From contig NZ_CP089979.1 of assembly GCF_021389935.1 (NCBI RefSeq), positions 1,221,001 to 1,285,000 of the forward strand: DNA of 64,000 nucleotides, read 5' to 3'. The DNA comes from Fulvivirga ligni. GTDB taxonomy: Bacteria > Bacteroidota > Bacteroidia > Cytophagales > Cyclobacteriaceae. Of the stretch, positions 8,967 to 17,393 are shown one piece after another. Within the stretch, counting starts at the first letter, position 1, and every line of letters begins with the position of its first letter. The notes under the pieces are model-generated. The model was not told the DNA's origin. It searched no databases and worked only from the letters and a program-made list of their open reading frames with translations. The position numbers were made by a program, and so were the translations under genes.

Positions 8967-9992
8967 ATGCAGGAAAAGGTAAATGCGATATTAGCAGAAA
9001 TTGGAAGTGCTGATGCTAATTCTCAAGAGGAGTTAGAGCAGTTCCGTATCCGCTTTATTAGTAAGAAGAGTGTAGTAGGAGAGCTTTTTGCCGGTTTGAA
9101 AGATGTTCCAAATGAAGAGAAAAAGGCATTTGGAATGAAGCTTAACGAGGTGAAGCAAGCTGCGCAAGCCAAATTCAAAGAACTTATTGATAAGCTGGAG
9201 TCTTCTTCGGAAGGAGGAGACCATGCTCATCCGGATTTAACCTTGCCTCCTTCTGGAGCAGGTTTAGGTAGCATGCATCCACTTACTTATGTTAGAAATC
9301 AGATCATTCAGATTTTTGAAAGAATAGGTTTCAACGTAGCTGATGGACCCGAGATTGAGGATGATTTCCATAATTTCACAGCCCTTAACTTCCCTGAAAA
9401 TCACCCTGCTAGAGAAATGCAGGATACTTTCTTTATAGAGAAGAATCCGGACATTTTACTTAGAACACATACCTCTAACGTGCAGGTGAGACTTATGCAG
9501 CATCAAAAGCCGCCATTGAGATCGATCATGCCGGGTAGGGTGTATAGAAATGAGGCTATTTCTGCCAGAGCGCATTGTGTATTTCATCAGGTAGAAGGGC
9601 TATATGTAGATAAAAACGTGAGCTTTGCTGACCTGAAGCAGACTTTATATCATTTCGCTAAAGAAATGTTTGATAAGGATACTAAAATCAGATTCAGACC
9701 TTCATATTTCCCATTTACTGAGCCAAGTGCTGAGATCGATATCTCATGTCAGATTTGTAAAGGGGATGGCTGCCAGCTATGTAAATACACTGGGTGGGTA
9801 GAAATAGCAGGTTCTGGAATGGTAGATCCTAATGTTCTGGCCAGCTCAGGTATAGATCCTGAGGAGTACACTGGTTTTGCGTTCGGTATGGGTATAGAAA
9901 GAATCACTCAGCTGAAATTCAGAGTGAATGATCTAAGGCTTTACACCGAGAACGACGTGAGGTTTTTACAACAGTTTAAAACACTGCACTGA
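8967..9992 (+). CDS. pheS: Phenylalanine-tRNA ligase alpha subunit
   Basis: Class II aminoacyl-tRNA synthetase subunit that charges tRNA-Phe together with PheT. The 341-residue protein has an N-terminal coiled-coil region (residues 1-85), motif 2 around RVYRNEAISARAHCVFHQVE, the Phe-binding segment RPSYFPFTEPSAEIDI, a small Cys cluster CQICKGDGCQLCKYTGW, and motif 3 AFGMGIERITQLKF. pheT is not adjacent, as is often the case in Bacteroidota. It sits three bases after cysN and overlaps the next gene by one base, so it is embedded in a longer operon. The start MQEKVNAILAEI is the normal family start. Confidence 0.97.
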   Translation: MQEKVNAILAEIGSADANSQEELEQFRIRFISKKSVVGELFAGLKDVPNEEKKAFGMKLNEVKQAAQAKFKELIDKLESSSEGGDHAHPDLTLPPSGAGLGSMHPLTYVRNQIIQIFERIGFNVADGPEIEDDFHNFTALNFPENHPAREMQDTFFIEKNPDILLRTHTSNVQVRLMQHQKPPLRSIMPGRVYRNEAISARAHCVFHQVEGLYVDKNVSFADLKQTLYHFAKEMFDKDTKIRFRPSYFPFTEPSAEIDISCQICKGDGCQLCKYTGWVEIAGSGMVDPNVLASSGIDPEEYTGFAFGMGIERITQLKFRVNDLRLYTENDVRFLQQFKTLH

Positions 9993-10855
9993 TGATAAAT
10001 ACGGTTAATGATATCAAGACCGTAGCAATAATTGGAGCCGGAACTATGGGCCTGGGCATCGCTCAGATCTGCGCCATGTCCGGCTTTAAAACTATACTTT
10101 TTGATATAGAAAAGGATAGTTTATCTAAGGCAGAAAAAGCCATTATCGGCAACCTTGATAAAGGCATTGAAAAAGGAAAAGTTTCAGAGGAAGATAAGGC
10201 AAAGGCATTAGATCTTATCTCCTATACTTCTGATATTAAGTCAGTTATCGCTGATTTTATTATTGAGGCCATAGTGGAAAACCTTGATGTGAAAAGAAAG
10301 GTCTTCCTTCAGCTTGAAGCGCTTAATGCAGATCACACCATACTGGCTTCTAATACTTCTTCCATTCCTATTACAAAAATAGCTTCTGTACTTACCAAGC
10401 CTGAAAGAATGGTAGGCATGCACTTTTTTAATCCTGCTCACATCATGAAATTGGTGGAGGTGATCTCAGGTGCTGCTACAGATAATAATACTACCGAGCT
10501 CACCGTTAAACTAGCGGAGAAGCTAAATAAAACGCCTGTGAGAGCTCAGGATTCACCTGGGTTTATCGTGAATAGGGTGGCCAGACATTTTTACGTAGAG
10601 AGCCTTAAAGTGCTTGAGGAGGGTGTCACAGAAGTGGAAGGCCTGGATAGGTTAATGGAAACGTCAGGCTTCCGTATGGGGCCATTTAAACTGATGGATT
10701 TAATTGGTGTGGACACTAATTATTCTGTAACTGAGTCTATGTTCAGAGCCTTTCATGAAGATCCTAAGTTTAGACCTAACCGTATTCAGGAGCAGAAAGT
10801 GAATGCGGGGCATCACGGCAGAAAATCAGGTAGAGGTTTTTATAATTATGAATAA
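9992..10855 (+). CDS. 3-hydroxyacyl-CoA (3-hydroxybutyryl-CoA) dehydrogenase
   Basis: NAD-dependent oxidoreductase interconverting 3-hydroxyacyl-CoA and 3-oxoacyl-CoA. The N-terminal Rossmann domain has VAIIGAGTMGLGIAQICA (near residues 11-28). The catalytic region has ASNTSSIPITKIA and MVGMHFFNPAHIMKLVEVI with the active-site His, followed by SPGFIVNRVARHFYVE; the C-terminal helical domain ends GHHGRKSGRGFYNYE. The 287-residue length matches stand-alone bacterial enzymes (Hbd/PaaH type). It overlaps pheS by one base and the next lipoprotein gene by eight. Chain-length preference cannot be inferred; it may serve beta-oxidation or phenylacetate/butyrate metabolism. Confidence 0.9.
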   Translation: MINTVNDIKTVAIIGAGTMGLGIAQICAMSGFKTILFDIEKDSLSKAEKAIIGNLDKGIEKGKVSEEDKAKALDLISYTSDIKSVIADFIIEAIVENLDVKRKVFLQLEALNADHTILASNTSSIPITKIASVLTKPERMVGMHFFNPAHIMKLVEVISGAATDNNTTELTVKLAEKLNKTPVRAQDSPGFIVNRVARHFYVESLKVLEEGVTEVEGLDRLMETSGFRMGPFKLMDLIGVDTNYSVTESMFRAFHEDPKFRPNRIQEQKVNAGHHGRKSGRGFYNYE

Positions 10856-11288
10856 AATATTTTCTATTCTAGCGCTTTGCTTCATGGCAGGCATGATGTC
10901 TTGCGGTGATGAAAGTTATCAGAGCGATATCCCATACACTAGCTTTGCTGATGTATATATAAATCTTGATCTTCCTGAATATAACAGCCTTGCTATTGAT
11001 AAGGGCTATTATGAATTGGATGAAGGCTTAAGAGGAATAATTATTTACAGAGAAAACTCTGGCAGCTACAAAGCTTATGAAAGAAATTGTCCATATCATC
11101 CTTATGAAGCTTGCGCCACAGTAAGTGTACATAGTTCTAAGCTGTATATTTTCTGCCCTTGTTGTCAATCACAATTCAATTCGAACAACGGTTATCCTAT
11201 GGGTGGACCAGCACAATATCCATTAAGGCAATACGGTGCTTATCTTTCAGGCCGAGCTCTCACCATTACTGATGAGGTACTGAATTAA
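10848..11288 (+). CDS. Rieske-like lipoprotein with altered cluster ligands
   Basis: Predicted lipoprotein of 146 residues: signal MNKIFSILALCFMAGMMSCG with lipobox MMSC. The body resembles a Rieske domain, with box I NCPYHPYEAC and box II FCPCCQSQF followed by GYPMGGPAQYPLRQY. In a canonical Rieske protein the boxes are CxH and CPxHG; here box I is CxxH and the box II His position is Cys, so a normal 2Fe-2S centre is doubtful. ATG at 10848 is chosen since the signal peptide begins there, which overlaps the dehydrogenase gene by eight bases. It ends the cysC operon and converges with the MoxR gene. Function unknown. Confidence 0.65.
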   Translation: MNKIFSILALCFMAGMMSCGDESYQSDIPYTSFADVYINLDLPEYNSLAIDKGYYELDEGLRGIIIYRENSGSYKAYERNCPYHPYEACATVSVHSSKLYIFCPCCQSQFNSNNGYPMGGPAQYPLRQYGAYLSGRALTITDEVLN

Positions 11289-11297
11289 AGGTGGCTA

Positions 11298-12263
11298 TTA
11301 AATAAGCTGATCGATAATATTATCTACTGAAACGCCGTCTGCTTCTGCTTTGAAGTTTCTTACCACACGGTGTCTTAAGGTAGGCTTAGCTACGGCTTTT
11401 ACATCTTCTATATCAGGAGAATACTTTCCGTTAAGTAAGGCATTACACTTAGCTCCAATCACTAAGAACTGAGACGCACGAGGACCGGCACCCCATTCTA
11501 AATATTCATTGGTTACTGAAGTAGCCTTGGTGGAGTTAGGTCTTGTTTTATGAACCAGCTCTACCGCGTACTCTACTACGTTATCAGTAACAGGTACTTT
11601 TCTTACCAGCTGCTGGAAAAAGTTAATTTCTTCAGCTGACAGCACATGCTGAGCAGTAGCACGAACGTCGCTGGTGGTATTCTTTACAATTTCTACCTCC
11701 TTCTCATAGGAAGGGTAGTCTAGCAGCACATTAAACATAAAACGGTCTAGCTGTGCTTCTGGTAAAGGATATGTACCTTCTTGCTCTATTGGGTTCTGTG
11801 TAGCTAACACAAAGAACGGCCTGTCCAGATCATACTTTTTGCCAGCAATGGTAACAGCATACTCCTGCATAGACTCTAGCAAGGCAGCCTGGGTCTTAGG
11901 AGGAGTACGGTTGATCTCATCCGCTAACACGATATTAGCGAAAATAGGGCCTTTGATAAATTTGAAATTACGATCCCTGTCTAATGTCTCTGCACCTAAA
12001 ATGTCAGAAGGCATAAGATCTGGCGTAAACTGTATCCTATTGAAGTCAAGGTCCAATACAGATGATATTGTTTGAATAAGAAGCGTTTTGGCTAAACCAG
12101 GCACACCAATAAGTAAGCAATGCCCCTGACAGAAAATAGAGGTAAGCAGAAGTCTTACTACTTCGTCCTGTCCTACTACTACTTTAGAGATTTCTGCAGT
12201 TAGTTTATGGTACGCCTCATGAAAGGCATTAGCTGCTTCTACATCCGACTCAAATGACTTCAT
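11298..12263 (-). CDS. MoxR-family AAA+ ATPase
   Basis: Cytoplasmic AAA+ chaperone-like ATPase of 321 residues. Walker A is GVPGLAKTLLIQ, Walker B is VLADEINRTPPKTQAALLES, sensor 1 is FFVLATQNPIEQEGTYPLPE and the arginine-finger region is DRFMFNVLLDYP, all diagnostic of MoxR/RavA relatives. MoxR proteins usually work with DUF58 and von Willebrand-type partners in maturation or stress pathways, but none is encoded in this window. It is the last gene of the minus-strand folding-factor operon, starting 32 bases after the SurA-like gene. The partner may be elsewhere on the chromosome. Confidence 0.92.
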   Translation of the reverse strand: MKSFESDVEAANAFHEAYHKLTAEISKVVVGQDEVVRLLLTSIFCQGHCLLIGVPGLAKTLLIQTISSVLDLDFNRIQFTPDLMPSDILGAETLDRDRNFKFIKGPIFANIVLADEINRTPPKTQAALLESMQEYAVTIAGKKYDLDRPFFVLATQNPIEQEGTYPLPEAQLDRFMFNVLLDYPSYEKEVEIVKNTTSDVRATAQHVLSAEEINFFQQLVRKVPVTDNVVEYAVELVHKTRPNSTKATSVTNEYLEWGAGPRASQFLVIGAKCNALLNGKYSPDIEDVKAVAKPTLRHRVVRNFKAEADGVSVDNIIDQLI

Positions 12264-12295
12264 ATAATGCTGTTAGTTTTTTAAGATTGGTATTG

Positions 12296-13678
12296 TCAAT
12301 TCAATATACCACAATAATTGTATTCCTCATCTATACTAATGAATACATCATCACGAGCACCATTAAACCATTTGTTTATAGCTCTGTTTTTCTTTTCATT
12401 AAGTGCTGCTGCCTGTATTTTCTGCCAGTCGTCCTTAAGGTTAGCCTGGTGAGGTTTTACCTTTGACTTGTAATATAAGATACGAATAGCTTGCTTGCCG
12501 TTATCAGTTCTGAACTTAATTGGCTTACTAATATCACCAATTTGCATACTGTCTAGTGCGAAGAAGATTACAGGATCAAGTTCTTCACTTGAAACTCTAA
12601 TGCCTTCGTTATTATCTGTAAAGAAACCACCGCTACCAGCAGTATACATGTCATCACTATATTCTTTAGCAGCCTTGGTAAAGGAGATAGAGTCTGCTAT
12701 AATTACTGATCTTAAGCTGTCAAGATACTCATAGCCGATTTCCATATCTTCTTCAGAAGGTTCTGCAGAGATAAGTATGTGTCTACTGTTATATTCATTA
12801 CCTCTACGCTCAATAAGCTGAACTATGTGCACACCAAATTGGGTAGTGAAAGGTGCTGAAATTTCACCTGGCTTTAATTTTAAAGCAGATGCTTCAAACT
12901 CAGGAGCCATCATACCTCTTTGTGCGAAACCGAGATTACCACCATATTTGGCACTACCCGGGTCTTGAGAGAACTCTTTGGCCATGGCCTCAAACTCAGC
13001 TTCTCCTGCTAGTACTTTTCTTCTTATCTCACTTAATTTCTTCTTAGCGGCGTCTATTTGTACCTCACCTACTTCCGGTATTTTCACTATCTGAGCTACC
13101 TCTACTTCTGTGCTGAAGTATGGTAAACTATCCTGAGCTATCTTTCCAAAGAATTTTTTAACCTCAGAAGGAGTGATCTTGATATCCGCTGTGATGGTCT
13201 CTTGCATTCTCTGCACCACCAGCTGCTCTTTTACCTGATCTCTTAAGTCGGCCTGAAGCTCTTCTACAGTTTTACCATAATACTGCTCTAGCTGCTCTGC
13301 AGAACCACCATATTGAGAAAGGATCATCTGCATCCTTCTGTCCAGGTTGCCATCTACTTCTTCGTCAGTTACTATTACAGAATCTATTTCTGCTTTAGCT
13401 ACCATAAGCTTCTGGCTAATAAGCTGTGCTAGGATTCTACATCTGGCATCTGATGTGGCAGGATTACCATTGGCCAGGTAGTTTATATAAGTGTTTTCAA
13501 GCTCAGATTTTAGTATAATGTAGTTATCTACTTTGGCGATAATTTCATCAACTACTACACCTGGACTGGATGATTCTTCCTGGTCTTCTGCAGCTTCGTC
13601 TTGTGCATAAATTGCAGTCCATTGTAGGGCACATAAGAATGCCAGCGCCACATACTTAGTTATATATCTCAAATTCAT
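12296..13678 (-). CDS. SurA-type periplasmic peptidyl-prolyl isomerase
   Basis: Exported folding factor of 460 residues with signal peptide NLRYITKYVALAFLCALQW ending at YAQ. A SurA N-terminal domain (VDEIIAKVDNYIILKSELE) is followed by two parvulin-type regions: one with FSQDPGSAKYGGNLGFAQRG and FGVHIVQLIERR, and a more divergent one after SRHILISAEP. SurA-like proteins escort outer-membrane barrels through the periplasm. The ATG at 13678 is preferred over one 36 bases upstream because it begins the signal peptide; it overlaps the upstream gene by 23 bases. It lies second to last in a four-gene operon of folding factors and MoxR. Confidence 0.88.
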   Translation of the reverse strand: MNLRYITKYVALAFLCALQWTAIYAQDEAAEDQEESSSPGVVVDEIIAKVDNYIILKSELENTYINYLANGNPATSDARCRILAQLISQKLMVAKAEIDSVIVTDEEVDGNLDRRMQMILSQYGGSAEQLEQYYGKTVEELQADLRDQVKEQLVVQRMQETITADIKITPSEVKKFFGKIAQDSLPYFSTEVEVAQIVKIPEVGEVQIDAAKKKLSEIRRKVLAGEAEFEAMAKEFSQDPGSAKYGGNLGFAQRGMMAPEFEASALKLKPGEISAPFTTQFGVHIVQLIERRGNEYNSRHILISAEPSEEDMEIGYEYLDSLRSVIIADSISFTKAAKEYSDDMYTAGSGGFFTDNNEGIRVSSEELDPVIFFALDSMQIGDISKPIKFRTDNGKQAIRILYYKSKVKPHQANLKDDWQKIQAAALNEKKNRAINKWFNGARDDVFISIDEEYNYCGILN

Positions 13679-14540
13679 TGTTTTGTGTTGCACGTTCATA
13701 AACTTCGTCTTCAAGCTTTTTAGCCAGCTCTACTTTACGCTTATTTATAATAATACTTCTAATATCCTCCTTCACAAACTCCAGTGGAGAAATATTATCA
13801 GATATTCTAAATTCTTCTATTCTTAGGAAATATTTAAACTTATCGTCAGATGTCTCTGCATATTTCTGTTTTTGCAAGTACTGTACCTTGTTAGGTATCT
13901 CTGCTAGAGGAGAGTCTTGTATAACCTCATCAAATATCATCCAAACGGAGTCGTCTAGCTGGTATTTGGTAGCAAAACTTAGACAGTAGGAGTTGAGTTC
14001 ATCCAAATCCTTCTTCTTGCTGGAGGTGATGAGTGATTTTACCTTCTTGATTTTCGGGGCATTCAGCGGCAACTTTATATATCGGCCCCTGATAATATTT
14101 TGCTTCAGGATAAAGTTATCGATGTGCTCATCATAGTACTGACTTACTTCTTCATCGCTCACTTCTTTATTCAAGCGTTTATTCACGTAATAAGACTGAT
14201 ACTGGTAGCCCATTAAACTATACTTATAGTCTAATACTTTCCTTTCAATATCAGCCTCATTAAATTCTATTTGAGTGGCAGCTTCCTGAATAAGAAGCTG
14301 CTTTTGAATCCAGTTATGTATAAACCTGTCCACGCGGCTAGAGCTGTCCTCTTTGCTCATTCCGGCAGGAGCTATACCTTCAAGGTCTTCCAAGTAAAGA
14401 TATTGATCTTTTACTCTGGCAATAGGCTCTCCTTTTTCGGAATCCTCGCCATTGGCGCTGTCTTTCATTTTAATGAAATCACAACCCCATAAGCTGCACA
14501 GGCATAATATTAAAACACTATTTTTCTTCCAACTGCTCAT
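13656..14540 (-). CDS. SurA-N/trigger-like chaperone lipoprotein lacking a clear PPIase core
   Basis: Predicted lipoprotein of 294 residues (signal SSWKKNSVLILCLCSLWGC, lipobox LWGC). The N-terminal part, ARVKDQYLYLEDLEGI through NWIQKQLLIQEA and VSDEEVSQYYDEH, follows the SurA/PpiC chaperone pattern. The region where a parvulin domain would be lacks its GGxLG and GxHI motifs, so isomerase activity is unlikely. The start at 14540 begins the signal peptide and overlaps the preceding isomerase gene by 23 bases, and the downstream SurA-like gene overlaps this one by 23 bases as well. It is probably a dedicated periplasmic chaperone of the same operon; clients are unknown. Confidence 0.65.
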   Translation of the reverse strand: MSSWKKNSVLILCLCSLWGCDFIKMKDSANGEDSEKGEPIARVKDQYLYLEDLEGIAPAGMSKEDSSSRVDRFIHNWIQKQLLIQEAATQIEFNEADIERKVLDYKYSLMGYQYQSYYVNKRLNKEVSDEEVSQYYDEHIDNFILKQNIIRGRYIKLPLNAPKIKKVKSLITSSKKKDLDELNSYCLSFATKYQLDDSVWMIFDEVIQDSPLAEIPNKVQYLQKQKYAETSDDKFKYFLRIEEFRISDNISPLEFVKEDIRSIIINKRKVELAKKLEDEVYERATQNNEFEIYN

Positions 14541-16500
14541 ATATGTATTTGAGACCTTTTTCATTTTCCTTCACAGGGTATTTTGCACGAAGCTCACTTA
14601 CCCATTCCTTCTCCAGGTGATTTTGGTAGTCAGAAATAACCATACCTTTGATCTCGTTTAATGCTTTCGGGCCTGCAGGAATAATTCGATGTATAACTAC
14701 AAGATTATACCTTCCGTTTTGCTCCTGAGTAAATGTACCCTCTTTCCATGAAATCTGATCAAGGACGGACTCATCCTCCTTTTCAAACACCCCTTCTTTA
14801 ACCTGCAAAGATAGCGCACCTTTCTGATTATATTTATCTTCCAGCGCTTTTGTGTTCACACTATCTCCACTAGCCAATAAATCTTTAATTTCTTTTATAA
14901 TGTCCTCACTCTTTGCATTATAGATAGTAGCCTCTACTCTTTCACCTGCCTGGTAACTATCCTGGTGGTTTTCATAGTAGTTCTTAAGGCCTACAGTATC
15001 TTTTACAGCTTTGTTCCAAACCTCTTCCTCCATCAACTGAAATAATAAAATACCTTCTTTGTACTCTTTTACAAGCATGCGATAATCTTCATATTTCTCT
15101 TCCAGATGATTTTCTTCATAAGCTAATAACTTCTGGTCAGTGTAATTATTATACATCTGTTTCATATATTCTTCAGGTGTATAAGAATTAGGAAGCTGAT
15201 TTTTAGCTAGATAGGTTACGAAATCATTCACTGTATAGTTTTCGTTTTTCACAGAAAAAAGCGGATTGTTTAAAAGCTCAGCATTTTCAGGTGCTACCCA
15301 CTTGCCTCTGGTAAGGCTGCTATCAGCATACGACCATAGGTTTTGTTTAGCAGGGAACTCCTGAAAGTCATTTTCTTTCTTAAGTCTGCTAATAAATACC
15401 TTCTTGCTTATTTGGGCTCTGCTGTCTCTTCCTATTCTATTTTTAATGGTAGGCTCCATCTCTTCAAATCTTTCAATAGGATATTTCTTCTCTAGCTTGA
15501 TGATGTGCCATCCATAAGGGCTCATGACAGGATCCGATATGTCGCCCGGATTCTTTAGAGCGAAGGCCGCTTCCTGAAATTCAAATGGGAATTTGCCAAG
15601 GCCGAAAACAGGCAAAAGGCCGCCTTTATTTTTTGAGTTGATGTCTTCTGAAAATTCTTTTGCCAGTTGATCCCAGTTTACACCGCCAGTAGCTTGGTCA
15701 TAGATTTCAAAAATCTTATTTCTAGCCTCTAGTGAGTCAGATTTGTTAGGCTGAATACGAATCATAATATGCGAAACCTCAACTCTTCCCTGATTGGGCC
15801 TTCTGTCAAGCACTTTTATGATATGATATCCGAATCGTGTTCTTACTGGTGTGGAGATGCTGCCTTTAGCAGTATTATAAGCGGCTGATTCAAATGGGTA
15901 AACCATTTGGAATGAGCTGAAATAGCCTAAATTACCACCATTGGTTTTAGCAGATGGATCATCTGAAAACTCACCCGCCAGCTTTGAAAAGTCTTCGCCG
16001 TTTAGCGCTCTGTTTCTGATGTCTATTATTTCATTGTAAGCCTTTAAAGTATCTTCTGGTGATGCGTTCTCGTCTACAGTAATGAGAATATGAGATGCAT
16101 TGATGTCTTCTTTGTAGCGGTCATAGGCTTCTTGAATTAGCTGATCCGTTACTTTGTTCTCAGTAAGATACGGCTTTTTTAATTGCTCTTTGTAAGTGTT
16201 AAATTCTCTATGAAAAGCGGCTGTGGTGTCCATGCCGCGGCTTTTGGCTTCTTTAATTTTTAGCTTAAAGTTTTCATATAGGTTGAGATAGTCGGCAATG
16301 TCAGCATGAGTGTAGGCGCTGTCATTGTTAATGTTGTTCTTTTTGTACACGTACATAAATTCGTCACAAAAAGTGGTGTCATCGGAAACGGTGAATAATG
16401 CTTTGTTGCTCTTATCTTGAGGTGCAGAGTTAGAGCTTTTGTTTACCTGACAGGAGTTAAGTATAAGTAATACAAGGATTAGGGAGAGTAGCTGTTTCAT
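14518..16500 (-). CDS. Peptidyl-prolyl isomerase lipoprotein with tandem parvulin domains
   Basis: A 660-residue predicted lipoprotein (signal KQLLSLILVLLILNSC). Two consecutive parvulin (PpiC) domains are clear: the first has ASHILITVDENASPEDTLK, FSDDPSAKTNGGNLGYF and FGYHIIKVLDRRP, and the second VSHIMIRIQPNKSD, FSEDINSKNKGGLLPVFGLG and YGWHIIKLEKKYP. A long helical C-terminal half follows, with no recognised domain. It is the first gene of the folding-factor operon and probably acts at the membrane surface on exported or outer-membrane proteins. The size and domain plan recall PpiD, but anchoring is by lipid instead of a transmembrane helix. Confidence 0.85.
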   Translation of the reverse strand: MKQLLSLILVLLILNSCQVNKSSNSAPQDKSNKALFTVSDDTTFCDEFMYVYKKNNINNDSAYTHADIADYLNLYENFKLKIKEAKSRGMDTTAAFHREFNTYKEQLKKPYLTENKVTDQLIQEAYDRYKEDINASHILITVDENASPEDTLKAYNEIIDIRNRALNGEDFSKLAGEFSDDPSAKTNGGNLGYFSSFQMVYPFESAAYNTAKGSISTPVRTRFGYHIIKVLDRRPNQGRVEVSHIMIRIQPNKSDSLEARNKIFEIYDQATGGVNWDQLAKEFSEDINSKNKGGLLPVFGLGKFPFEFQEAAFALKNPGDISDPVMSPYGWHIIKLEKKYPIERFEEMEPTIKNRIGRDSRAQISKKVFISRLKKENDFQEFPAKQNLWSYADSSLTRGKWVAPENAELLNNPLFSVKNENYTVNDFVTYLAKNQLPNSYTPEEYMKQMYNNYTDQKLLAYEENHLEEKYEDYRMLVKEYKEGILLFQLMEEEVWNKAVKDTVGLKNYYENHQDSYQAGERVEATIYNAKSEDIIKEIKDLLASGDSVNTKALEDKYNQKGALSLQVKEGVFEKEDESVLDQISWKEGTFTQEQNGRYNLVVIHRIIPAGPKALNEIKGMVISDYQNHLEKEWVSELRAKYPVKENEKGLKYIYEQLEEK

Positions 16501-16604
16501 TTAGGTTGTTGTTTTTTATCTGGCCAGATACTATAAACCTTGCAATTTTAACGAATTCTGCCTGAAAAAGCCGTAGGAATGAAAAATATGTGAGATTTTA
16601 GAAG

Positions 16605-17015
16605 TTATATCTTTTTAGAAAGGCGGCAAATGTGCTTCTTTCGGTCGGTGGTAATCTGAATGTCATCCATAATGCGCTTCACCAGGATGAGACCAACGCC
16701 TCCTTTTCTTCTTTTTTTGATGATATCATCTATACAAGGCTCTTCGTACTTATTGATGTTAAACATTTCAGATTTATCAATAATGCTGAAAACCACCTCA
16801 TTATTTTTGGTGAACTTGATTTCTAGTTCTATGGAGTCGCTGGCGTTACATTGGTGTGAATGGATAATAAGGTTAGCACAGACCTCATCTATGGCCAATA
16901 CTAATGTGCTTACATCTACTTCTGAGAGGCCGTTTTTATTCAAAACCTCCTTCACGAAGGTTCTGATGTCTTTCAGCATCTCCTTTTGACACGGAACTTT
17001 GTAACAATATTTCAT
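16605..17015 (-). CDS. Anti-sigma factor-type serine kinase (RsbW-like HATPase)
   Basis: Small GHKL ATPase of 136 residues. The N box is LAIDEVCANLIIHSH, the G1 box is SIIDKSEMF and the G2 region is RKGGVGLILVKRIMDDI. In partner switching such kinases phosphorylate a STAS protein and bind a sigma factor or other target. Its start overlaps the stop of the STAS gene by four bases (ATGA), and the PP2C phosphatase gene lies just upstream, completing the set. No sigma-B-type factor is encoded nearby, so its real target is not visible. Confidence 0.88.
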   Translation of the reverse strand: MKYCYKVPCQKEMLKDIRTFVKEVLNKNGLSEVDVSTLVLAIDEVCANLIIHSHQCNASDSIELEIKFTKNNEVVFSIIDKSEMFNINKYEEPCIDDIIKKRRKGGVGLILVKRIMDDIQITTDRKKHICRLSKKI

Positions 17016-17350
17016 CCCAACTTAGCTTGCGCTTCCCCTTTTGTTTGTTCAATATTCAATAACTGGTCTAAACCGAGTATTTCGAAAACATTTGCCACTT
17101 TTTTGTTCAATCCATATAGTATTAAGTGGATGTTTTCTTTCTTAAATTCTTCGATATAAGACATAAAAACACCCAGGCCGGCTGAGGATATATAATCCAG
17201 AGAAGTACAGTCAACTAAGAATTTTTTTCCGCCACTTTCCACGGCATCGTGTATTGCGTTGTCTAATTCTATAGAAGAGCTGGCATCTACTTCACCTACA
17301 ATTTTTATTACTTCATACTCCTCTTCCTGAATTCTTTTTATGTCAACCAT
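17012..17350 (-). CDS. STAS-domain anti-anti-sigma factor (RsbV-like)
   Basis: Single STAS domain of 112 residues. FLVDCTSLDYISSAGLGVF contains the phosphorylatable Ser of the SSAGLG loop. The unphosphorylated form would bind the kinase encoded downstream; dephosphorylation would come from the PP2C protein encoded upstream. The gene overlaps the kinase start by four bases and follows the phosphatase gene after 43 bases, so the three are one operon. Length and motif are typical for the family. Confidence 0.92.
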   Translation of the reverse strand: MVDIKRIQEEEYEVIKIVGEVDASSSIELDNAIHDAVESGGKKFLVDCTSLDYISSAGLGVFMSYIEEFKKENIHLILYGLNKKVANVFEILGLDQLLNIEQTKGEAQAKLG

Positions 17351-17393
17351 AATTGTTTTACGTATTATATAAACTTATGTTATACTTACTTCT

